Notes: a model not told the origin generated them from the letters alone. Shown: positions 28,943 through 45,623, counted from the stretch's first letter. The stretch is 64,000 bases of DNA from [Mycobacterium] zoologicum (GCF_020172665.1 NZ_CP083985.1:2038972-2102971), one strand, 5' to 3'. Translations and numbers: made by a program.

Positions 28943-31900
28943 TCAACGCGGCTTGGCCAGCGGGAACGGCAGCGTGTCCCGGATGCTGTGGCCGGTGATG
29001 AGCATGACCACCCGGTCCACCCCCATGCCGAGGCCGCCGGTCGGGGCCATCGCGTACTCCAGGGCCTGCAGGAAATCCTCGTCGAGCTCCATGGCCTCGG
29101 TGTCGCCGCCGGCAGCCAGCACCGACTGCTGATGCAGCCTGCGGCGCTGCTCCACCGGGTCGGTCAGTTCGCTGTAGGCGGTGCCCAATTCGACGCCCCA
29201 CGCCACCAGATCCCACCGCTCGGCCACGCCGGGCCGGCTGCGGTGCGGCCGGGTCAGCGGCGAGACCGAGGTGGGGAAGTCGGTGTAGAAGGTGGGCCGT
29301 TCGGTGCGCGACTCGACGAGGTGCTCGTAGAGTTCGAGCACCACCTGGCCGGCGTCCCACTGCCGCAGGAAGTGCACGCCCACGTCGTTGCACAACCGGC
29401 GCAGGGTGCCCAGGTCGGTGTCGGCGTCGATCTGCTCGCCGAGGGCGTCGGACACCGCGTCGTGCACGGTGCGCACCGGCCACTCGCCGGAGATGTCGAC
29501 TGGTTCCAGCTCGCCGTCGGCGCCGGGCCGCATCACCACCGGGGCGCCGTTGGCGGCCACCGCCGCGTTCTGGATCAGCTCGCGGGCACCGTCGATCCAG
29601 GCGAGGTAGTCGCCGTGGGCCTGATAGGCCTCCAGCAGGGTGAACTCCGGGTTGTGGCTGTAATCGACGCCCTCGTTGCGAAACGCCCGGCCCAGCTCGA
29701 ACACCCGCTCCACCCCACCCACGCACAGTCGCTTGAGGTAGAGCTCCGGCGCGATCCGCAGGTACAGGTCGAGGTCGTAGGCGTTGATGTGGGTGACGAA
29801 CGGCCGGGCGTTGGCCCCGCCGTGCAGTTGCTGCAGGATCGGGGTCTCTACCTCCAGGAATCCCTTGGCGAACAACGTGTCCCGGATGGAGCGCAGCACG
29901 CTGCTGCGGGCGGTGATCAGCTCGCGGGCCTCGGTGTTGATCGCCAGGTCGACGTAGCGCGATCGCACCCGTGCTTCGGGGTCGGTCAGACCCTTCCACT
30001 TGTCGGGCAGCGGGCGCAGGCACTTGCCGACCAGCCGCCACCGCTGCACCAGCAGCGACGGTGTGCCGTTGCGGCTGTAGCCGATGTGGCCGGTCGCCTC
30101 GATCAGGTCGCCGAGATCGACGCCCGCGCCGAAGTCCGCGGCGCGCCCGCCCTCCACTCCGGTGAGTACCGAATTGTCCAGCAGCAGTTGCACTTCACCC
30201 GACCAGTCGCGCAGCTGTGCGAACAGCACGCCGCCGAAGTCGCGGATCCGCAGCACGCGGCCCGTCACCGACACGCCCTGGCTGGGGTCGGTGTCCAGGG
30301 CTTGTGCCACGGTGTGTGAAGGAGGTGTGCCCACCGGGTAGGCATCGACGCCGCTGTCCTGCAACGACTTCAGTTTGTCCAGCCGGACCCGGACCTGTTC
30401 GGGAAGCCGGGGCGCTGCCTCGGCGGGTTCGGCGAACTCGGCCGGCCCGGTGAGGCCGTCGGGCGCGGTGCCGTCGCTGTGCAGCATCCCGGTGGCGGCC
30501 ACCGCGGCGGGCACCGCCGAGTGGTGGCCGGTGTGCTGTTCCTGGCGCCGCGAAAACGGCAGCACCAGAAAGCCTTCGGCGATCACCGAGGCGACACCCA
30601 CCCGGGGGATCAGCCTGGCGTCCTCGTAGCAGGCGTAGCGCGGCACCCACTGCGGCTGATATTTCATGTTCGACCGGTACAGCGTCTCCAGCTGCCACCA
30701 GCGAGAGAAGAACATCAGCAGGCGTCGCCACAACCGCAGCACCGGCCCGGCACCGAGCTGGGCGCCCTGCTCGAAGGCGGCCCGAAACATCGCGAAGTTC
30801 AACGAGATCCGGTTGACTCCGATGGTGCCGGCCTGCAAGGCCAGTTCGCTGACCATCAATTCGATGGTGCCGTTGGGCGATTGCGGCGAGCGGCGCATCA
30901 GATCCAGCGAGACGCCGCTGTTCCCCCACGGCACCAGCGACAGCATCGCCACCACATCGCCGGCCTTGGGATCACCGCGCAGCGCCTCGACCAGCAGGCA
31001 GTCGGCGTCGGCCGGGTCGCCGAGCCGGCCCAGCGCCATCGAGAAGCCGCGCTCGGATTCGGTGTCGCGCCAGGCGTCGGCGCGTTGCAGCACCAGTGTC
31101 ATCTCGTCGGCGCCGATCTCGCTGTGCCGGCGCATCCGCACGGTCAGCCCGGACCGCCGGGCCCGCGTCACCGCCTGGCGCACCCCGCGCATGTCCGGGC
31201 CGGACAACTTGAACTCCGAGGGCCGCAGGATCGCCTCGTCGCCGAGTTCCAGCGCGCTCAGCCCGGCCTCCTGGAAGGCGTGGGCACCGGCGGAACTGGC
31301 GCCCATGACGCCCGGCGCCCAGCCGTAGTCTTCGCATTCGCGCAGCCAGGCCGCGATGGCCTGCGGCCACGCCCGCGGGTCGCCCACCGGGTCGCCGCTG
31401 GCCAGGCAGACGCCCACCTCGACCCGGTAGGTGATCGCGGCACGCCCGTTGGGGGCGAACACCACCGACTTGTCCCGGCGGGTGGCGAAGTAGCCCAGCG
31501 AGTCGTTGCGCCCGTACTGCTCCAGCAGCCCCCGGATGGCCGACTCGTCCTGGCCGGTGAGCGCGTTGTCGGAGCGCTGGGACAAGAACAGCACGATCGC
31601 CGCGACGATCAGGGCCAGCGCCCCGAGCAGCCCGCACAGCGCTTTGAGACCGAAGTCGGGCTTGCCGGGGAAGAAGTCCGGTTCCAGCAGCGCGAAGCCG
31701 ACGACCCGGTTCACCACGTAGGGCAGCCGCATCGGCGGCTCCACGGATCCGGGGAACATCTCGATGAGCGCCCAGCACAGCCCGATCGCCACCGCCCAGC
31801 CGGCCAGCAGCGTCGCCGCCGATCTCAGCAGCGCCCCGCGGCGGACCTTGGCCCAGAACTGCCCGTAGGACGCCACCAGCAGCACCAGAGCGGCGCTGTG

Positions 31901-32272
31901 CAGGGCCAGGCCCACGTAACTGCTGATGCCCTGCGCGGTGTCGGTGGTGCCGCCGAGAAGGCGTTTGATGTTCCAGGCGGCGCCCACCAGCACGTTGGCC
32001 AGCAGCAGCCACCAGGCGATGCGCTTGCGGGCGCTGAGTGCGGCGGCCAGCAGCACCAGTACGAACGCCCAGGCCAGGCTGGTGTCGGGGAAGTTGAACA
32101 GGTACTTGTCGATGAACTCTCGTGGCACCCGGATGATCCAGCGGATCACCGGGGACATGCTGCCCAAAAGCGTCAGCGTCGCGGCGATACCGACAGCCCA
32201 GGCGGCTGCTGCGGGCACCCAGTGCAACCGGGAGGTCGAGCGGCTGCGCGAGCGCGGCTGAGTCAGCGTCAT
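28943..32272 (-). CDS. lysX: Bifunctional lysyl-tRNA synthetase / lysylphosphatidylglycerol synthetase LysX
   Basis: The 1109-residue protein makes lysylated phosphatidylglycerol, which lowers negative surface charge and raises resistance to cationic peptides. The N-terminal third has about seven membrane helices of MprF type. A cytosolic GNAT-like transferase domain follows ([20 protein letters not shown], about 270-590). From about residue 625 it is a class II lysyl-tRNA synthetase with an OB fold and motifs [10 protein letters not shown] and [15 protein letters not shown], ending in [16 protein letters not shown] 32272 is close behind a TTATTCT -10-like sequence. Domain order matches mycobacterial LysX. 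Confidence 0.95.
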   Translation of the reverse strand: MTLTQPRSRSRSTSRLHWVPAAAAWAVGIAATLTLLGSMSPVIRWIIRVPREFIDKYLFNFPDTSLAWAFVLVLLAAALSARKRIAWWLLLANVLVGAAWNIKRLLGGTTDTAQGISSYVGLALHSAALVLLVASYGQFWAKVRRGALLRSAATLLAGWAVAIGLCWALIEMFPGSVEPPMRLPYVVNRVVGFALLEPDFFPGKPDFGLKALCGLLGALALIVAAIVLFLSQRSDNALTGQDESAIRGLLEQYGRNDSLGYFATRRDKSVVFAPNGRAAITYRVEVGVCLASGDPVGDPRAWPQAIAAWLRECEDYGWAPGVMGASSAGAHAFQEAGLSALELGDEAILRPSEFKLSGPDMRGVRQAVTRARRSGLTVRMRRHSEIGADEMTLVLQRADAWRDTESERGFSMALGRLGDPADADCLLVEALRGDPKAGDVVAMLSLVPWGNSGVSLDLMRRSPQSPNGTIELMVSELALQAGTIGVNRISLNFAMFRAAFEQGAQLGAGPVLRLWRRLLMFFSRWWQLETLYRSNMKYQPQWVPRYACYEDARLIPRVGVASVIAEGFLVLPFSRRQEQHTGHHSAVPAAVAATGMLHSDGTAPDGLTGPAEFAEPAEAAPRLPEQVRVRLDKLKSLQDSGVDAYPVGTPPSHTVAQALDTDPSQGVSVTGRVLRIRDFGGVLFAQLRDWSGEVQLLLDNSVLTGVEGGRAADFGAGVDLGDLIEATGHIGYSRNGTPSLLVQRWRLVGKCLRPLPDKWKGLTDPEARVRSRYVDLAINTEARELITARSSVLRSIRDTLFAKGFLEVETPILQQLHGGANARPFVTHINAYDLDLYLRIAPELYLKRLCVGGVERVFELGRAFRNEGVDYSHNPEFTLLEAYQAHGDYLAWIDGARELIQNAAVAANGAPVVMRPGADGELEPVDISGEWPVRTVHDAVSDALGEQIDADTDLGTLRRLCNDVGVHFLRQWDAGQVVLELYEHLVESRTERPTFYTDFPTSVSPLTRPHRSRPGVAERWDLVAWGVELGTAYSELTDPVEQRRRLHQQSVLAAGGDTEAMELDEDFLQALEYAMAPTGGLGMGVDRVVMLITGHSIRDTLPFPLAKPR

Positions 32273-32375
32273 AGTCCGCGAGAATAAGCAGTTGAACCTG
32301 GAAAATCGGTGTGAGATGCGCGCCGGGAATGCGCAGCCGTACTGGCGGGATTCCGGCTGAACGCATTGTTGCTGC

Positions 32376-32381
32376 TAGACT
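32376..32381 (+). promoter_or_regulatory. Possible extended -10 of the infC operon
   Basis: TGC-TAGACT is an extended -10-type element. A start about 7 bases later would give a leader of some 270 bases containing the hairpin at 32555. No convincing -35 is seen. Confidence 0.35.
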
Positions 32382-32554
32382 TCCTTCCGCGACCGTCCCG
32401 GCGTACGCCAGGACAGCAAGTGGAGTTCCCTCCCACCACTGGCCACGGAGCGATCCGCAGGCCCTGTGGTCCGGTCGCAGGCGGTGCGAATCGCCTGCTC
32501 TGCGCGGTGCGCAGGTGGCCCGATGCTATTCGGGTTGCGATCGGTCGGTATTGG

Positions 32555-32579
32555 GCCCTGCTTCGTGCAGGGCTTTTTT
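32555..32579 (+). terminator. Terminator-like hairpin in the infC leader (possible attenuator)
   Basis: GCCCTGC-TTCGT-GCAGGGC is a perfect 7-bp stem followed by six T, a textbook intrinsic terminator, yet it lies about 80 bases before infC on the same strand. An identical GCCCTG at 32461-32466 could pair with the 3' arm instead, giving an antiterminated form. The infC-rpmI-rplT operon is controlled in this way by L20 in Bacillus; an analogous control here is inferred. Confidence 0.6.
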
Positions 32580-32660
32580 GCTGGTGGGTGGGGTCAGCGC
32601 CGCTGCGTCCGGACGAGCACTGCGGCGGCCGCGACCGGAAAGACTACCCAGGGAGGTCCC

Positions 32661-33311
<651 letters not shown>

Positions 33312-33342
33312 AACGCAACACCGACACCAGAACTGAGGAAAC

Positions 33343-33537
33343 ATGCCCAAGGCGAAATCCCACAGCGGCGCTTCGAAGCGGTTCCGTCGCACCGGAACCG
33401 GCAAGATCGTCCGGCAGAAGGCCAACGCCCGCCACCTGCTCGAGCACAAGTCGAGTAAGCGCATGCGCCGGCTCGCCGGCCGCACCGAGGTGGCTGCCAG
33501 CGACACCAAGCGTGTCAACGCGATGCTGAACGGCTGA
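33343..33537 (+). CDS. rpmI: 50S ribosomal protein L35
   Basis: The 64-residue, very basic protein has the L35 pattern [22 protein letters not shown] and ends in VNAMLNG. It sits between infC and rplT in the conserved order, 31 bases after infC, with GAGGAAAC before the ATG. Confidence 0.97.
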   Translation: MPKAKSHSGASKRFRRTGTGKIVRQKANARHLLEHKSSKRMRRLAGRTEVAASDTKRVNAMLNG

Positions 33538-33593
33538 CAGCCGCTTCACCCGACGCAAACCCCTTTACGCCCCAACGAGAGTAGGAACACCCC

Positions 33594-33983
33594 ATGGCAC
33601 GCGTGAAACGCGCAGTCAACGCCCAGAAGAAGCGCCGTACAGTCCTGAAGGCTTCGAAGGGTTACCGTGGCCAGCGTTCGCGGCTGTACCGCAAGGCCAA
33701 AGAGCAGCAGCTGCACTCAATGACCTACGCCTACCGGGACCGTCGTGCCCGCAAGGGCGAGTTCCGCAAGCTGTGGATCACCCGCATCAACGCGGCGGCC
33801 CGCGCCAACGACATCACGTACAACCGCCTGATCCAGGGCCTCAAGGCCGCTGGTGTCGAGGTGGACCGCAAGAACCTCGCCGAGATCGCCGTCAGCGACG
33901 CGGCCGCGTTCACCGCGCTGGTCGAGGTCGCCCGGGCTGCGCTGCCTGAGGACGTCAACGCGCCGTCCGGCGAGGCCGCCTGA
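33594..33983 (+). CDS. rplT: 50S ribosomal protein L20
   Basis: The 129-residue assembly protein begins [25 protein letters not shown] with the basic extension, then the globular domain with [12 protein letters not shown]20 is the repressor of this operon in Bacillus, so it is the first candidate for acting on the infC leader hairpin here. The ATG follows AGTAGGAACACCCC. Confidence 0.97.
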   Translation: MARVKRAVNAQKKRRTVLKASKGYRGQRSRLYRKAKEQQLHSMTYAYRDRRARKGEFRKLWITRINAAARANDITYNRLIQGLKAAGVEVDRKNLAEIAVSDAAAFTALVEVARAALPEDVNAPSGEAA

Positions 33984-33995
33984 CCATAGCGGCCG

Positions 33996-34772
33996 ATGCT
34001 GACCGAACGTTCGGCTCGCGTGGTCGCGGCGGTCAAGCTGCACCGGCACGTGGCCAGGAAGCGCGAGCAGCGCTTCCTGGCCGAGGGGCCCAATCTGGTC
34101 GAGGCCGCCATCCGTCGCGGCCTGGCCGTCGAGGTCTTCGCCACCGAGGCGGCCGCCGACCGTCACGGCGATCTGCTTGCGCAGACGCCGATCCAGCTCG
34201 TCACCGAGCGCGCGGCAAAAGCACTGTCGGACACCGTCACACCGGTGGGACTGATCGCGGTGTGCGCACTGCCCGAACCAGAGCTGAACGAATTGCTCTC
34301 CGGCGCACCGAAATTGGTGGTAGTTGCGGTGGGAGTCGGTGAGCCGGGCAATGTCGGCACGCTGATCCGCATCGCCGATGCCACCGGCGCCGACGCGGTG
34401 GTGCTGACCGGCAACAGCGTCGATCCCTACAACGGAAAATGCCTGCGTTCCTCGGCGGGCAGCATCTTCACCGTCCCGGTCGTGGTGGACGCCGACACCG
34501 ACGCGGTGCTCGCGGCGCTGGCGCAGGCCGGGCTGCAGGTGCTGGCGACGGCCTTGGACGGTGAATTGAGCTTGGACGACGCCGATCCGGTGTTGGCCGC
34601 GCCGACGGCATGGCTGTTCGGCCCGGAAGCCCAGGGGTTGCCGGCTGCCACCGCCGCGGCCGCCGATCACCGGGTGGTCATCCCGATGTCCGGCGGCGCC
34701 GAAAGCCTGAATGTTGCTGCGGCCGCTGCGATCTGCCTGTATCAGAGCGCGCGGGCGCAGCGCAGGGCCTAA
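33996..34772 (+). CDS. tsnR: SpoU/TrmH-family rRNA 2'-O-methyltransferase
   Basis: The 258-residue SPOUT methyltransferase has an N-terminal L30e-like substrate domain (KREQRFLAEGPNLVEAAI) and the three SpoU motifs: VGEPGNVGTLIRIADA, WLFGPEAQGL and IPMSGGAESLNVAAAAAICLY, which build the knotted AdoMet site. It is 12 bases behind rplT and likely in the same operon. M. tuberculosis calls the homologue TsnR; the modified rRNA position is not shown by the sequence. Confidence 0.88.
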   Translation: MLTERSARVVAAVKLHRHVARKREQRFLAEGPNLVEAAIRRGLAVEVFATEAAADRHGDLLAQTPIQLVTERAAKALSDTVTPVGLIAVCALPEPELNELLSGAPKLVVVAVGVGEPGNVGTLIRIADATGADAVVLTGNSVDPYNGKCLRSSAGSIFTVPVVVDADTDAVLAALAQAGLQVLATALDGELSLDDADPVLAAPTAWLFGPEAQGLPAATAAAADHRVVIPMSGGAESLNVAAAAAICLYQSARAQRRA

Positions 34773-34778
34773 ATCGTT

Positions 34779-35861
34779 CTAGGCGGCCTTCGGCCTCGGC
34801 CGAGGTGGTCGCACCCCGGCCAGCGAGAAGGTGCTGTGCACCAGCGATCCCGCTCGCTCGATCAGGCTCATCCGCCGTGACACCCGCGGAACGTAGTGCA
34901 TTCCGTTGTCGCGCCGGCTCTTCGGAGGCGCCATGAACCACGGTGCCTCCTCCAGGGGTGCGTCGGCACCGAGCTTGCCCTGCTCGCGCTTGTAGCCGGC
35001 CAGTGCACGCGGATGCAGCCGGATCTCCTCGGGCACGAAGTTGAACGCGAGGTGACTGAACTTGCCGATCAGCCGGAACAGGACCTCGTCTCCCTCGGAC
35101 CAGCGCAGGCCGGCCTTCTCCCGCACTACCGGCTCGAACAGGCCGGCGGCGATCCAGCGCTGCACACCCAGCATCGGCTTGAACAGCTGGTCCCACATTC
35201 CGGTGGGCATCATGACGAACCACGGCTTGGGGATGCGCATGTAGAGGATGTCCTGCGCGGCTTTGGTGAGCTCCAGGTCGTCTTCGCAGACCCGGTCCCA
35301 GTACTCGCAGAAGTCTTCCCAGCTCTTGGGTACCGGCCGCATGCTCATGCCGTACATCCGGTACCACTGCACGTGTTCGTCGAACAGCTGGTGCTTCTCG
35401 GCTTCGGTGAGCCCGCCGCAGAAGTACTCGCCCAGCTTGATGATCAGCATGAAGAACGTGGCGTGCGCCCAGTAGAAGGTCTCGGGGTCCAGGGCGTGAT
35501 AGCGCCGGCCCTGGGAGTCGATGCCCTTGATGTCGCGGTGGTAGTCGCGGACGGCGGCGCCGGTGTGCTGGGAGCGGGCCCCGTCGTAGACCACGCCCAT
35601 GATCGGGTACACCGACCGTGTCACGCGCTGCAGTGGCTCGTTGAACAGGCTGGAGTGCTGCTCCACGCCGGCTCCCAGGCCGGGATACATGTTCTCGATG
35701 GCACCGATCCACATGCCCATCACGCCGGTGCGGATGTCGCCGAAGTACTTCCAGGTCAGCGACTCTGACGTCAACGGTTCGACGGCCGGGACGGGCTTGG
35801 GGGCAACCGGGTCGGCGTGCTGGGGCAGCTGCTCGGTGGACGTGGTCGTTGTCAAGGTCAT
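34779..35861 (-). CDS. MpaB/DUF2236-type oxygenase-like protein (Rv1645c type)
   Basis: The 360-residue protein belongs to the DUF2236 / MpaB / latex-clearing oxygenase fold, a haem-binding helical domain (GVVYDGARSQHTGAAVRDYHRDIKG, ALDPETFYWAHATFF). The His residues in DYHRD and YWAHATF are candidate haem or catalytic residues. The substrate is unknown. GTG 35864 and ATG 35861 are adjacent; AGGAGAC fits ATG better. A palindrome lies 43 bases upstream. It converges with tsnR with 6 bases between stops. Confidence 0.85.
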   Translation of the reverse strand: MTLTTTTSTEQLPQHADPVAPKPVPAVEPLTSESLTWKYFGDIRTGVMGMWIGAIENMYPGLGAGVEQHSSLFNEPLQRVTRSVYPIMGVVYDGARSQHTGAAVRDYHRDIKGIDSQGRRYHALDPETFYWAHATFFMLIIKLGEYFCGGLTEAEKHQLFDEHVQWYRMYGMSMRPVPKSWEDFCEYWDRVCEDDLELTKAAQDILYMRIPKPWFVMMPTGMWDQLFKPMLGVQRWIAAGLFEPVVREKAGLRWSEGDEVLFRLIGKFSHLAFNFVPEEIRLHPRALAGYKREQGKLGADAPLEEAPWFMAPPKSRRDNGMHYVPRVSRRMSLIERAGSLVHSTFSLAGVRPPRPRPKAA

Positions 35862-35903
35862 CACGTCTCCTCAATCGATCGAAACTGAAACCACGATAAT
35901 TGT

Positions 35904-35919
35904 GACAACGCTTGTTGTC
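35904..35919. promoter_or_regulatory. Palindrome in the DUF2236 promoter
   Basis: GACAAC-GCTT-GTTGTC is a perfect inverted repeat. On the minus strand it falls between a TAGACA and a TATCGT that are 17 bases apart, so a bound repressor (for example TetR type) would block the promoter. The regulator gene is not adjacent. Confidence 0.5.
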
Positions 35920-36019
35920 TACATTATCCGGGCGCGTCGCGGCTGGAAAATCGAGAGTGTCGCGCGCCACGTCGCTACGTCGTTGCCGCTAGCCGTTACA
36001 GCCACCTACTCTGAGGCGC

Positions 36020-36916
36020 ATGGACCTTGAGTCGGTCGGCGAACACGCCGGCGAGCTCGAGGAAGCGGGAGAGATGGCCGAGCACGTCCGCCGCCGTTCG
36101 TTCTTCCTCGATGACGCCGCTGCCTGGCTGAACCGCACCACCAACGACGACCGAGTGGTCGAGCTGGTGCGCCGGGTGCGCCGCTCGCTTCCCGGCGACC
36201 CGGACTTCGGCGACCCGCTGTCCACCGCGGGCGAAGGCGGCCCGCAGACCGCGGCGCGGGCGGCCGACCGCCTGATGGGGGATCGGTCCGCGGCGTCTCG
36301 TGAGGTCAGCCTGGGTGCGTTGCAGGTCTGGCAGGCACTGACCCAGCGGGTGTCGCGGGTTCCGGGCAACGCCGAGGCGACGCTGGTCTTCACCGACCTG
36401 GTCGGTTTCTCCACCTGGTCGCTGCAGTCCGGTGACGATGCCACCCTCACCCTGCTGCGACGGGTGTCGCAGGCCGTCGAGCCGCCGCTGCTCGACGCCG
36501 GCGGCCGGATCGTCAAGCGGATGGGCGACGGGTTGATGGCGGTGTTCCGCAACCCGCTGGTGGCGGTGGCCGCGGTGCTGCAGGCGCAGGAGGCCATCGC
36601 AACGGTCGAGGTCAATGGTCATACGCCGCGGATGCGGGTCGGTATCCACACCGGTCGGCCGCAACGGCTGGCCGACGACTGGCTGGGCGTGGACGTCAAC
36701 ATCGCCGCCCGGGTCATGGAACGGGCCACCAAGGGCGGCATCGTGGTGTCCGGACCGACCCTGGAGCGCATCGCGCCCGAGGAACTCGCGGAGCTGGGTG
36801 TGGTGGCCAAACGGGCCCGCCGTCAGGTGCTGGCGCCCAAGACCACCGGTGTGCCGGCCGACCTGATGATGTATCGGCTCAAGGTGGTTGACCGCGAGAC
36901 GCCCGCCGAGGGCTGA
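36020..36916 (+). CDS. Class III adenylyl cyclase (Rv1647 type)
   Basis: The 298-residue soluble protein has an N-terminal region of about 110 residues (possibly regulatory) and a class III cyclase domain. Metal-binding Asp lies in LVFTDLVGFSTW, VKRMGDGLMAVF carries the substrate Lys/Asp area, and GVDVNIAARVMER holds the Asn and Arg that stabilise the transition state. All key residues are present, so it should make cAMP. The Rv1636-type stress protein at 22266 may be one cAMP binder. ATG 36020 has no strong ribosome site. Confidence 0.92.
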   Translation: MDLESVGEHAGELEEAGEMAEHVRRRSFFLDDAAAWLNRTTNDDRVVELVRRVRRSLPGDPDFGDPLSTAGEGGPQTAARAADRLMGDRSAASREVSLGALQVWQALTQRVSRVPGNAEATLVFTDLVGFSTWSLQSGDDATLTLLRRVSQAVEPPLLDAGGRIVKRMGDGLMAVFRNPLVAVAAVLQAQEAIATVEVNGHTPRMRVGIHTGRPQRLADDWLGVDVNIAARVMERATKGGIVVSGPTLERIAPEELAELGVVAKRARRQVLAPKTTGVPADLMMYRLKVVDRETPAEG

Positions 36917-36940
36917 CCGCGAATCCCGCGCACGAGTGGA

Positions 36941-36965
36941 GGAACCCGGTTCCTTGGAATAGGCT
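36941..36965 (+). promoter_or_regulatory. Candidate promoter and palindrome of the PGRS gene
   Basis: GGAACC-C-GGTTCC (36941-36953) is a perfect palindrome 6 bases before TAGGCT (36960-36965), a good mycobacterial -10. Transcription from it would give a leader of about 60 bases to ATG 37030. The palindrome would overlap the RNA polymerase site. Confidence 0.4.
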
Positions 36966-37029
36966 GCGTGAGCAACATAACTTTCTGGGTCGTCCACTCA
37001 GGTCATCTTCAGTGCAGAAGCGGGGAATC

Positions 37030-42220
<5,191 letters not shown>

Positions 42221-42221
<1 letters not shown>

Positions 42222-44701
42222 TGCGTATTCCCTACAGCTGGCTGCGCGAGGTACTGACCGCGGGCGCACCGGGTTTCGACATCTCCGCGCAGGAGATGGA
42301 GGAGGCGCTGCTGCGGGTCGGCCACGAGGTCGAGGACGTACACACCCTGGGGCCGGTCACCGGCCCGTTCAAGATCGGCCGGGTCGTCGACATCGAGGAA
42401 CTCACCGAGTTCAAGAAACCCATCCGGGCCTGCCGTGTCGACGTCGGCGAAGCGCAGCCGCGTGACATCGTGTGCGGCGCCACCAATTTCGCGGTCGGTG
42501 ATCTGGTGGCCGTGGCGCTGCCGGGAGCGGTGCTGCCCGGTGATTTCGCCATCGCCACCCGCAAGACCTACGGCCGCACCTCCGACGGAATGATCTGCTC
42601 GGCGTCGGAAATACGTTTGAGCACCGACCATTCCGGCATCCTGGTGTTGCCGGCGGGTACCGCCGAACCGGGTGCCGACGCCCGTGAGGTGCTGGGCCTC
42701 GACGACGTGGTCTACGAGCTGGCGATCACCCCGGACCGCGGCTACTGCATGTCGGTGCGCGGTCTTGCCCGCGACCTGGCCTGCGCCCTGGACATCGACT
42801 TCGCCGATCCCGCTGCGGTTCCGGCGCTGCCGGCCGAGGGCGAGGCCTGGCCGCTGAGCGTGCAACCGGGCACCGGGGTGCGCCGCTTCGCGCTGCGCAG
42901 CGTCACCGGCATCGACCCGGCGGCGGTCTCGCCCTGGTGGCTGCAACGCCGGCTGGCGCTGTGCGGCATCCGGGCGATCTCCCCGGCCGTCGACACCACC
43001 AACTACGTCATGGTCGAACTCGGCCACCCGATGCACGCCCACGACCGGGCCCGCATCACCGGCGGATTCGGCGTCCGTTTCGCCGCGGCCGGCGAGACCG
43101 TCACCACCCTCGATGACGTCGAGCGCAAGCTGGATGCGGCCGACGTGCTCATCGTCGACGACGTGGCCACCGCCGCGATCGGCGGCGTGATGGGCTCGGG
43201 CAGCACCGAAATGCGGGACGACTCCACCGATGTGCTGCTGGAGGCCGCGATCTGGGACCCCGCGGCGGTGTCACGCACCGCGCGGCGGCTGCACCTGCCC
43301 AGTGAAGCCGCGCGGCGCTACGAACGCTCCGTGGACCCGGCCATCTCGGTGGCCGTGCTGGACCGCTGCGCGACCCTGCTCGCCGAAATCGCCGGGGGAG
43401 TCATCGGGGCAGGCCTGACCGACTGGCGCGGTGAGCCGGCGGTTCAGGACTGGAGTCAGGCGCCCATCGAGATCGCCGCCGACCTGCCTGACCGCTTCGC
43501 CGGGGTGAGCTACCCGCAGGGCACCACAGTGCGTCGCCTGACCCAGATCGGTTGTGCGGTAACGGGTACCGAGGTGCTGACCGTCACCCCGCCGAGTTGG
43601 CGGCCGGACCTGCGCCAGCCCGCCGACCTGGTCGAGGACGTGCTGCGGCTGGAGGGGCTGGAGACCATCCCGTCGGTGCTGCCCGCCGCACCGGCCGGGC
43701 GCGGCCTGACCGCCGCCCAGCGGCGCCGCCGTGCGATCGGCAAGTCACTGGCGCTGGCCGGCTACGTCGAGGTACTGGGTTCGGTGTTCTTGCCGGCCGG
43801 GGTGTTCGACACCTGGGGCCTGCCCGACGACGACCCGCGCCGCGCCACGGTGTCGGTACTCAATCCGCTGGAATCCGACCGGCCGCAGCTGGCCAGCACC
43901 CTGCTGCCCGGGCTGCTGGAAGCCTTGGGGCGCAACGTGTCCCGCGGCATGAGCGACGTCGCGCTGTTCGCGATCGCCCAGGTGGTGCAGTCGGCGGGCC
44001 CGGCCGAGTTCCCGGCCGTCACGCCCGTCCGGCGTCCCACCGACGCCGAGATCGCGGCCATCGATGCCGCCTTGCCGCGTCAGCCGCAACACATCGCGGT
44101 GGCGCTGACCGGCCTGGCCGAACCGCGTGGCCCGTGGGGCCCGGGCCGGCCGGCCGACGCCGCCGACGCCATCGAGGCCGCCCGGGTGATCGCCCGCGCC
44201 GCCGGTGTCGAGGTGACGCTGCGCGCCGGGGCGTACCTGCCGTGGCATCCGGGCCGCTGCGCCGAGGTGCTGATCGCCGACACCGTGATCGGGCACGCCG
44301 GGCAGCTGCATCCGGCCGTCATCGAACGCGCCGGACTGCCCAAGGGCACCTGTGCGGTCGAGTTGAACCTGGATGCCATCCCGGTGAGCGCGGCGCTGCC
44401 TGCGCCGCGGGTGTCGCCGTTCCCGGCGGTGTTCCAGGACGTCGCGCTGGTGGTCGATGAGGCGGTGACCGCCGCATCGGTGGCTGACGCGGTTCGTGAG
44501 GGCGCCGGTGAGCTGCTGGAGGACGTCGCGCTGTTCGACGTCTACACCGGCCCGCAGGTCGGCGAGGGCCGCAAGTCGCTGGCGTTCGCGCTGCGCTTTC
44601 GAGCCGCCGATCGCACGCTGACCGAGGACGAGGCGAGTGCGGCCCGCGACGCCGCCGTCGCCTGCGCCGGCGACGCCGTCGGCGCCGCGCTGCGGGGGTA
44701 A
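42221..44701 (+). CDS. pheT: Phenylalanyl-tRNA synthetase beta subunit
   Basis: The 826-residue subunit holds, in order, an N-terminal tRNA-binding OB domain ([23 protein letters not shown], about 30-160), B3/B4 editing domains that remove Tyr-tRNA errors, B5, a catalysis-like class II core and a C-terminal anticodon-binding FDX-ACB domain ([18 protein letters not shown] to the end). It is coupled to pheS by a one-base overlap and is the last gene of the operon. Confidence 0.97.
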
Positions 44702-44947
44702 CACTTCCCGCGCCGCAGAGGAGCCACGTAGTACCACCGACGGCCGACCGGGCCATCGGGGATCGGCAAATGCACCCGGCCCCTCTGCGGATCAGTTGAG
44801 GAATTCGCAAGGCGGGTTCAGGCCCGCAATTAAGTAGCTCCCGTCGAATCCGGCAGATATTGCAGTGGAGCTCTACTGAGCTGGTCGCAGCGAATGCGAG
44901 TGACGATTCTCACTGGTTCAACTCGCAGCCGGTGAACGGAGCTGATC

Positions 44948-45610
44948 ATGCAATTGGCAATTCGTCCCATGGTCACCTTTGGCGTCGCGGTGATCGGCGC
45001 CGTCCTGATTCAGGTCACGCCCCTGGCCGAACCCACTGTCGGCTATCGCGGGGTCGAACTCGCTGCTGCCGTGGACAGCATCGACTTAGTCGGCTCGGTC
45101 GATGCGTTGGTCGCCGGTGCGTGGACGGCAGGAGTCGGAGTGTCCACCGCCGATCTCGGCTCCGAGCAGCCGAACCCCGCCGACATGGTCCTCCCTCTGT
45201 ACCTGGACCCGGAATTTTGGCAGGCTTGGTGGGACGAGCTGACAACCGGTAACGGCGTCGGCGCCTGGTTCATGCTGATCAATGCCGCAGCGGAGCTTCC
45301 CATAATCGGCCCCATTTTCTCGGTCATAGGGCTTGCCTCAATATTCGTGCCAATGTGGTTGGCTACCATTCCGCATATTGAGTTTTCTGGCTTCGACGGC
45401 AATCCTGCCGTTGCCGAGGGAGTGGGAGTTCTGGGAGACGGTGCAGCCCCTGACTTGGATCTCGGTGCCGTGATGTCGATCCTGGACTCCAGTGCGACAG
45501 GCGACCTGGGCAGCGCATTCGACTCTGCCGGAGTTGCGGACATCGCGACAGTGCCCGACATCAGCCCGATCCCGGACCTCGACGGGGTTCTGACGAGTCT
45601 CATGCCCTGA
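44948..45610 (+). CDS. Exported or membrane-anchored mycobacterial protein, function unknown
   Basis: The 220-residue product starts MQLAIRPMVTFGVAVIGAVLIQVTPLAEP, a signal peptide or anchor of a kind often seen on mycobacterial proteins linked with PE genes. A central hydrophobic stretch (ELPIIGPIFSVIGLASIFVPMWLATI) and an acidic Asp/Gly/Ala-rich tail follow. No enzyme motif is visible. GGAGCTGATC precedes the ATG. In M. tuberculosis the region after pheT holds PE_PGRS30; this unrelated-looking exported protein is in its place. Confidence 0.65.
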   Translation: MQLAIRPMVTFGVAVIGAVLIQVTPLAEPTVGYRGVELAAAVDSIDLVGSVDALVAGAWTAGVGVSTADLGSEQPNPADMVLPLYLDPEFWQAWWDELTTGNGVGAWFMLINAAAELPIIGPIFSVIGLASIFVPMWLATIPHIEFSGFDGNPAVAEGVGVLGDGAAPDLDLGAVMSILDSSATGDLGSAFDSAGVADIATVPDISPIPDLDGVLTSLMP

Positions 45611-45623
45611 TGCCGAGCGACAA

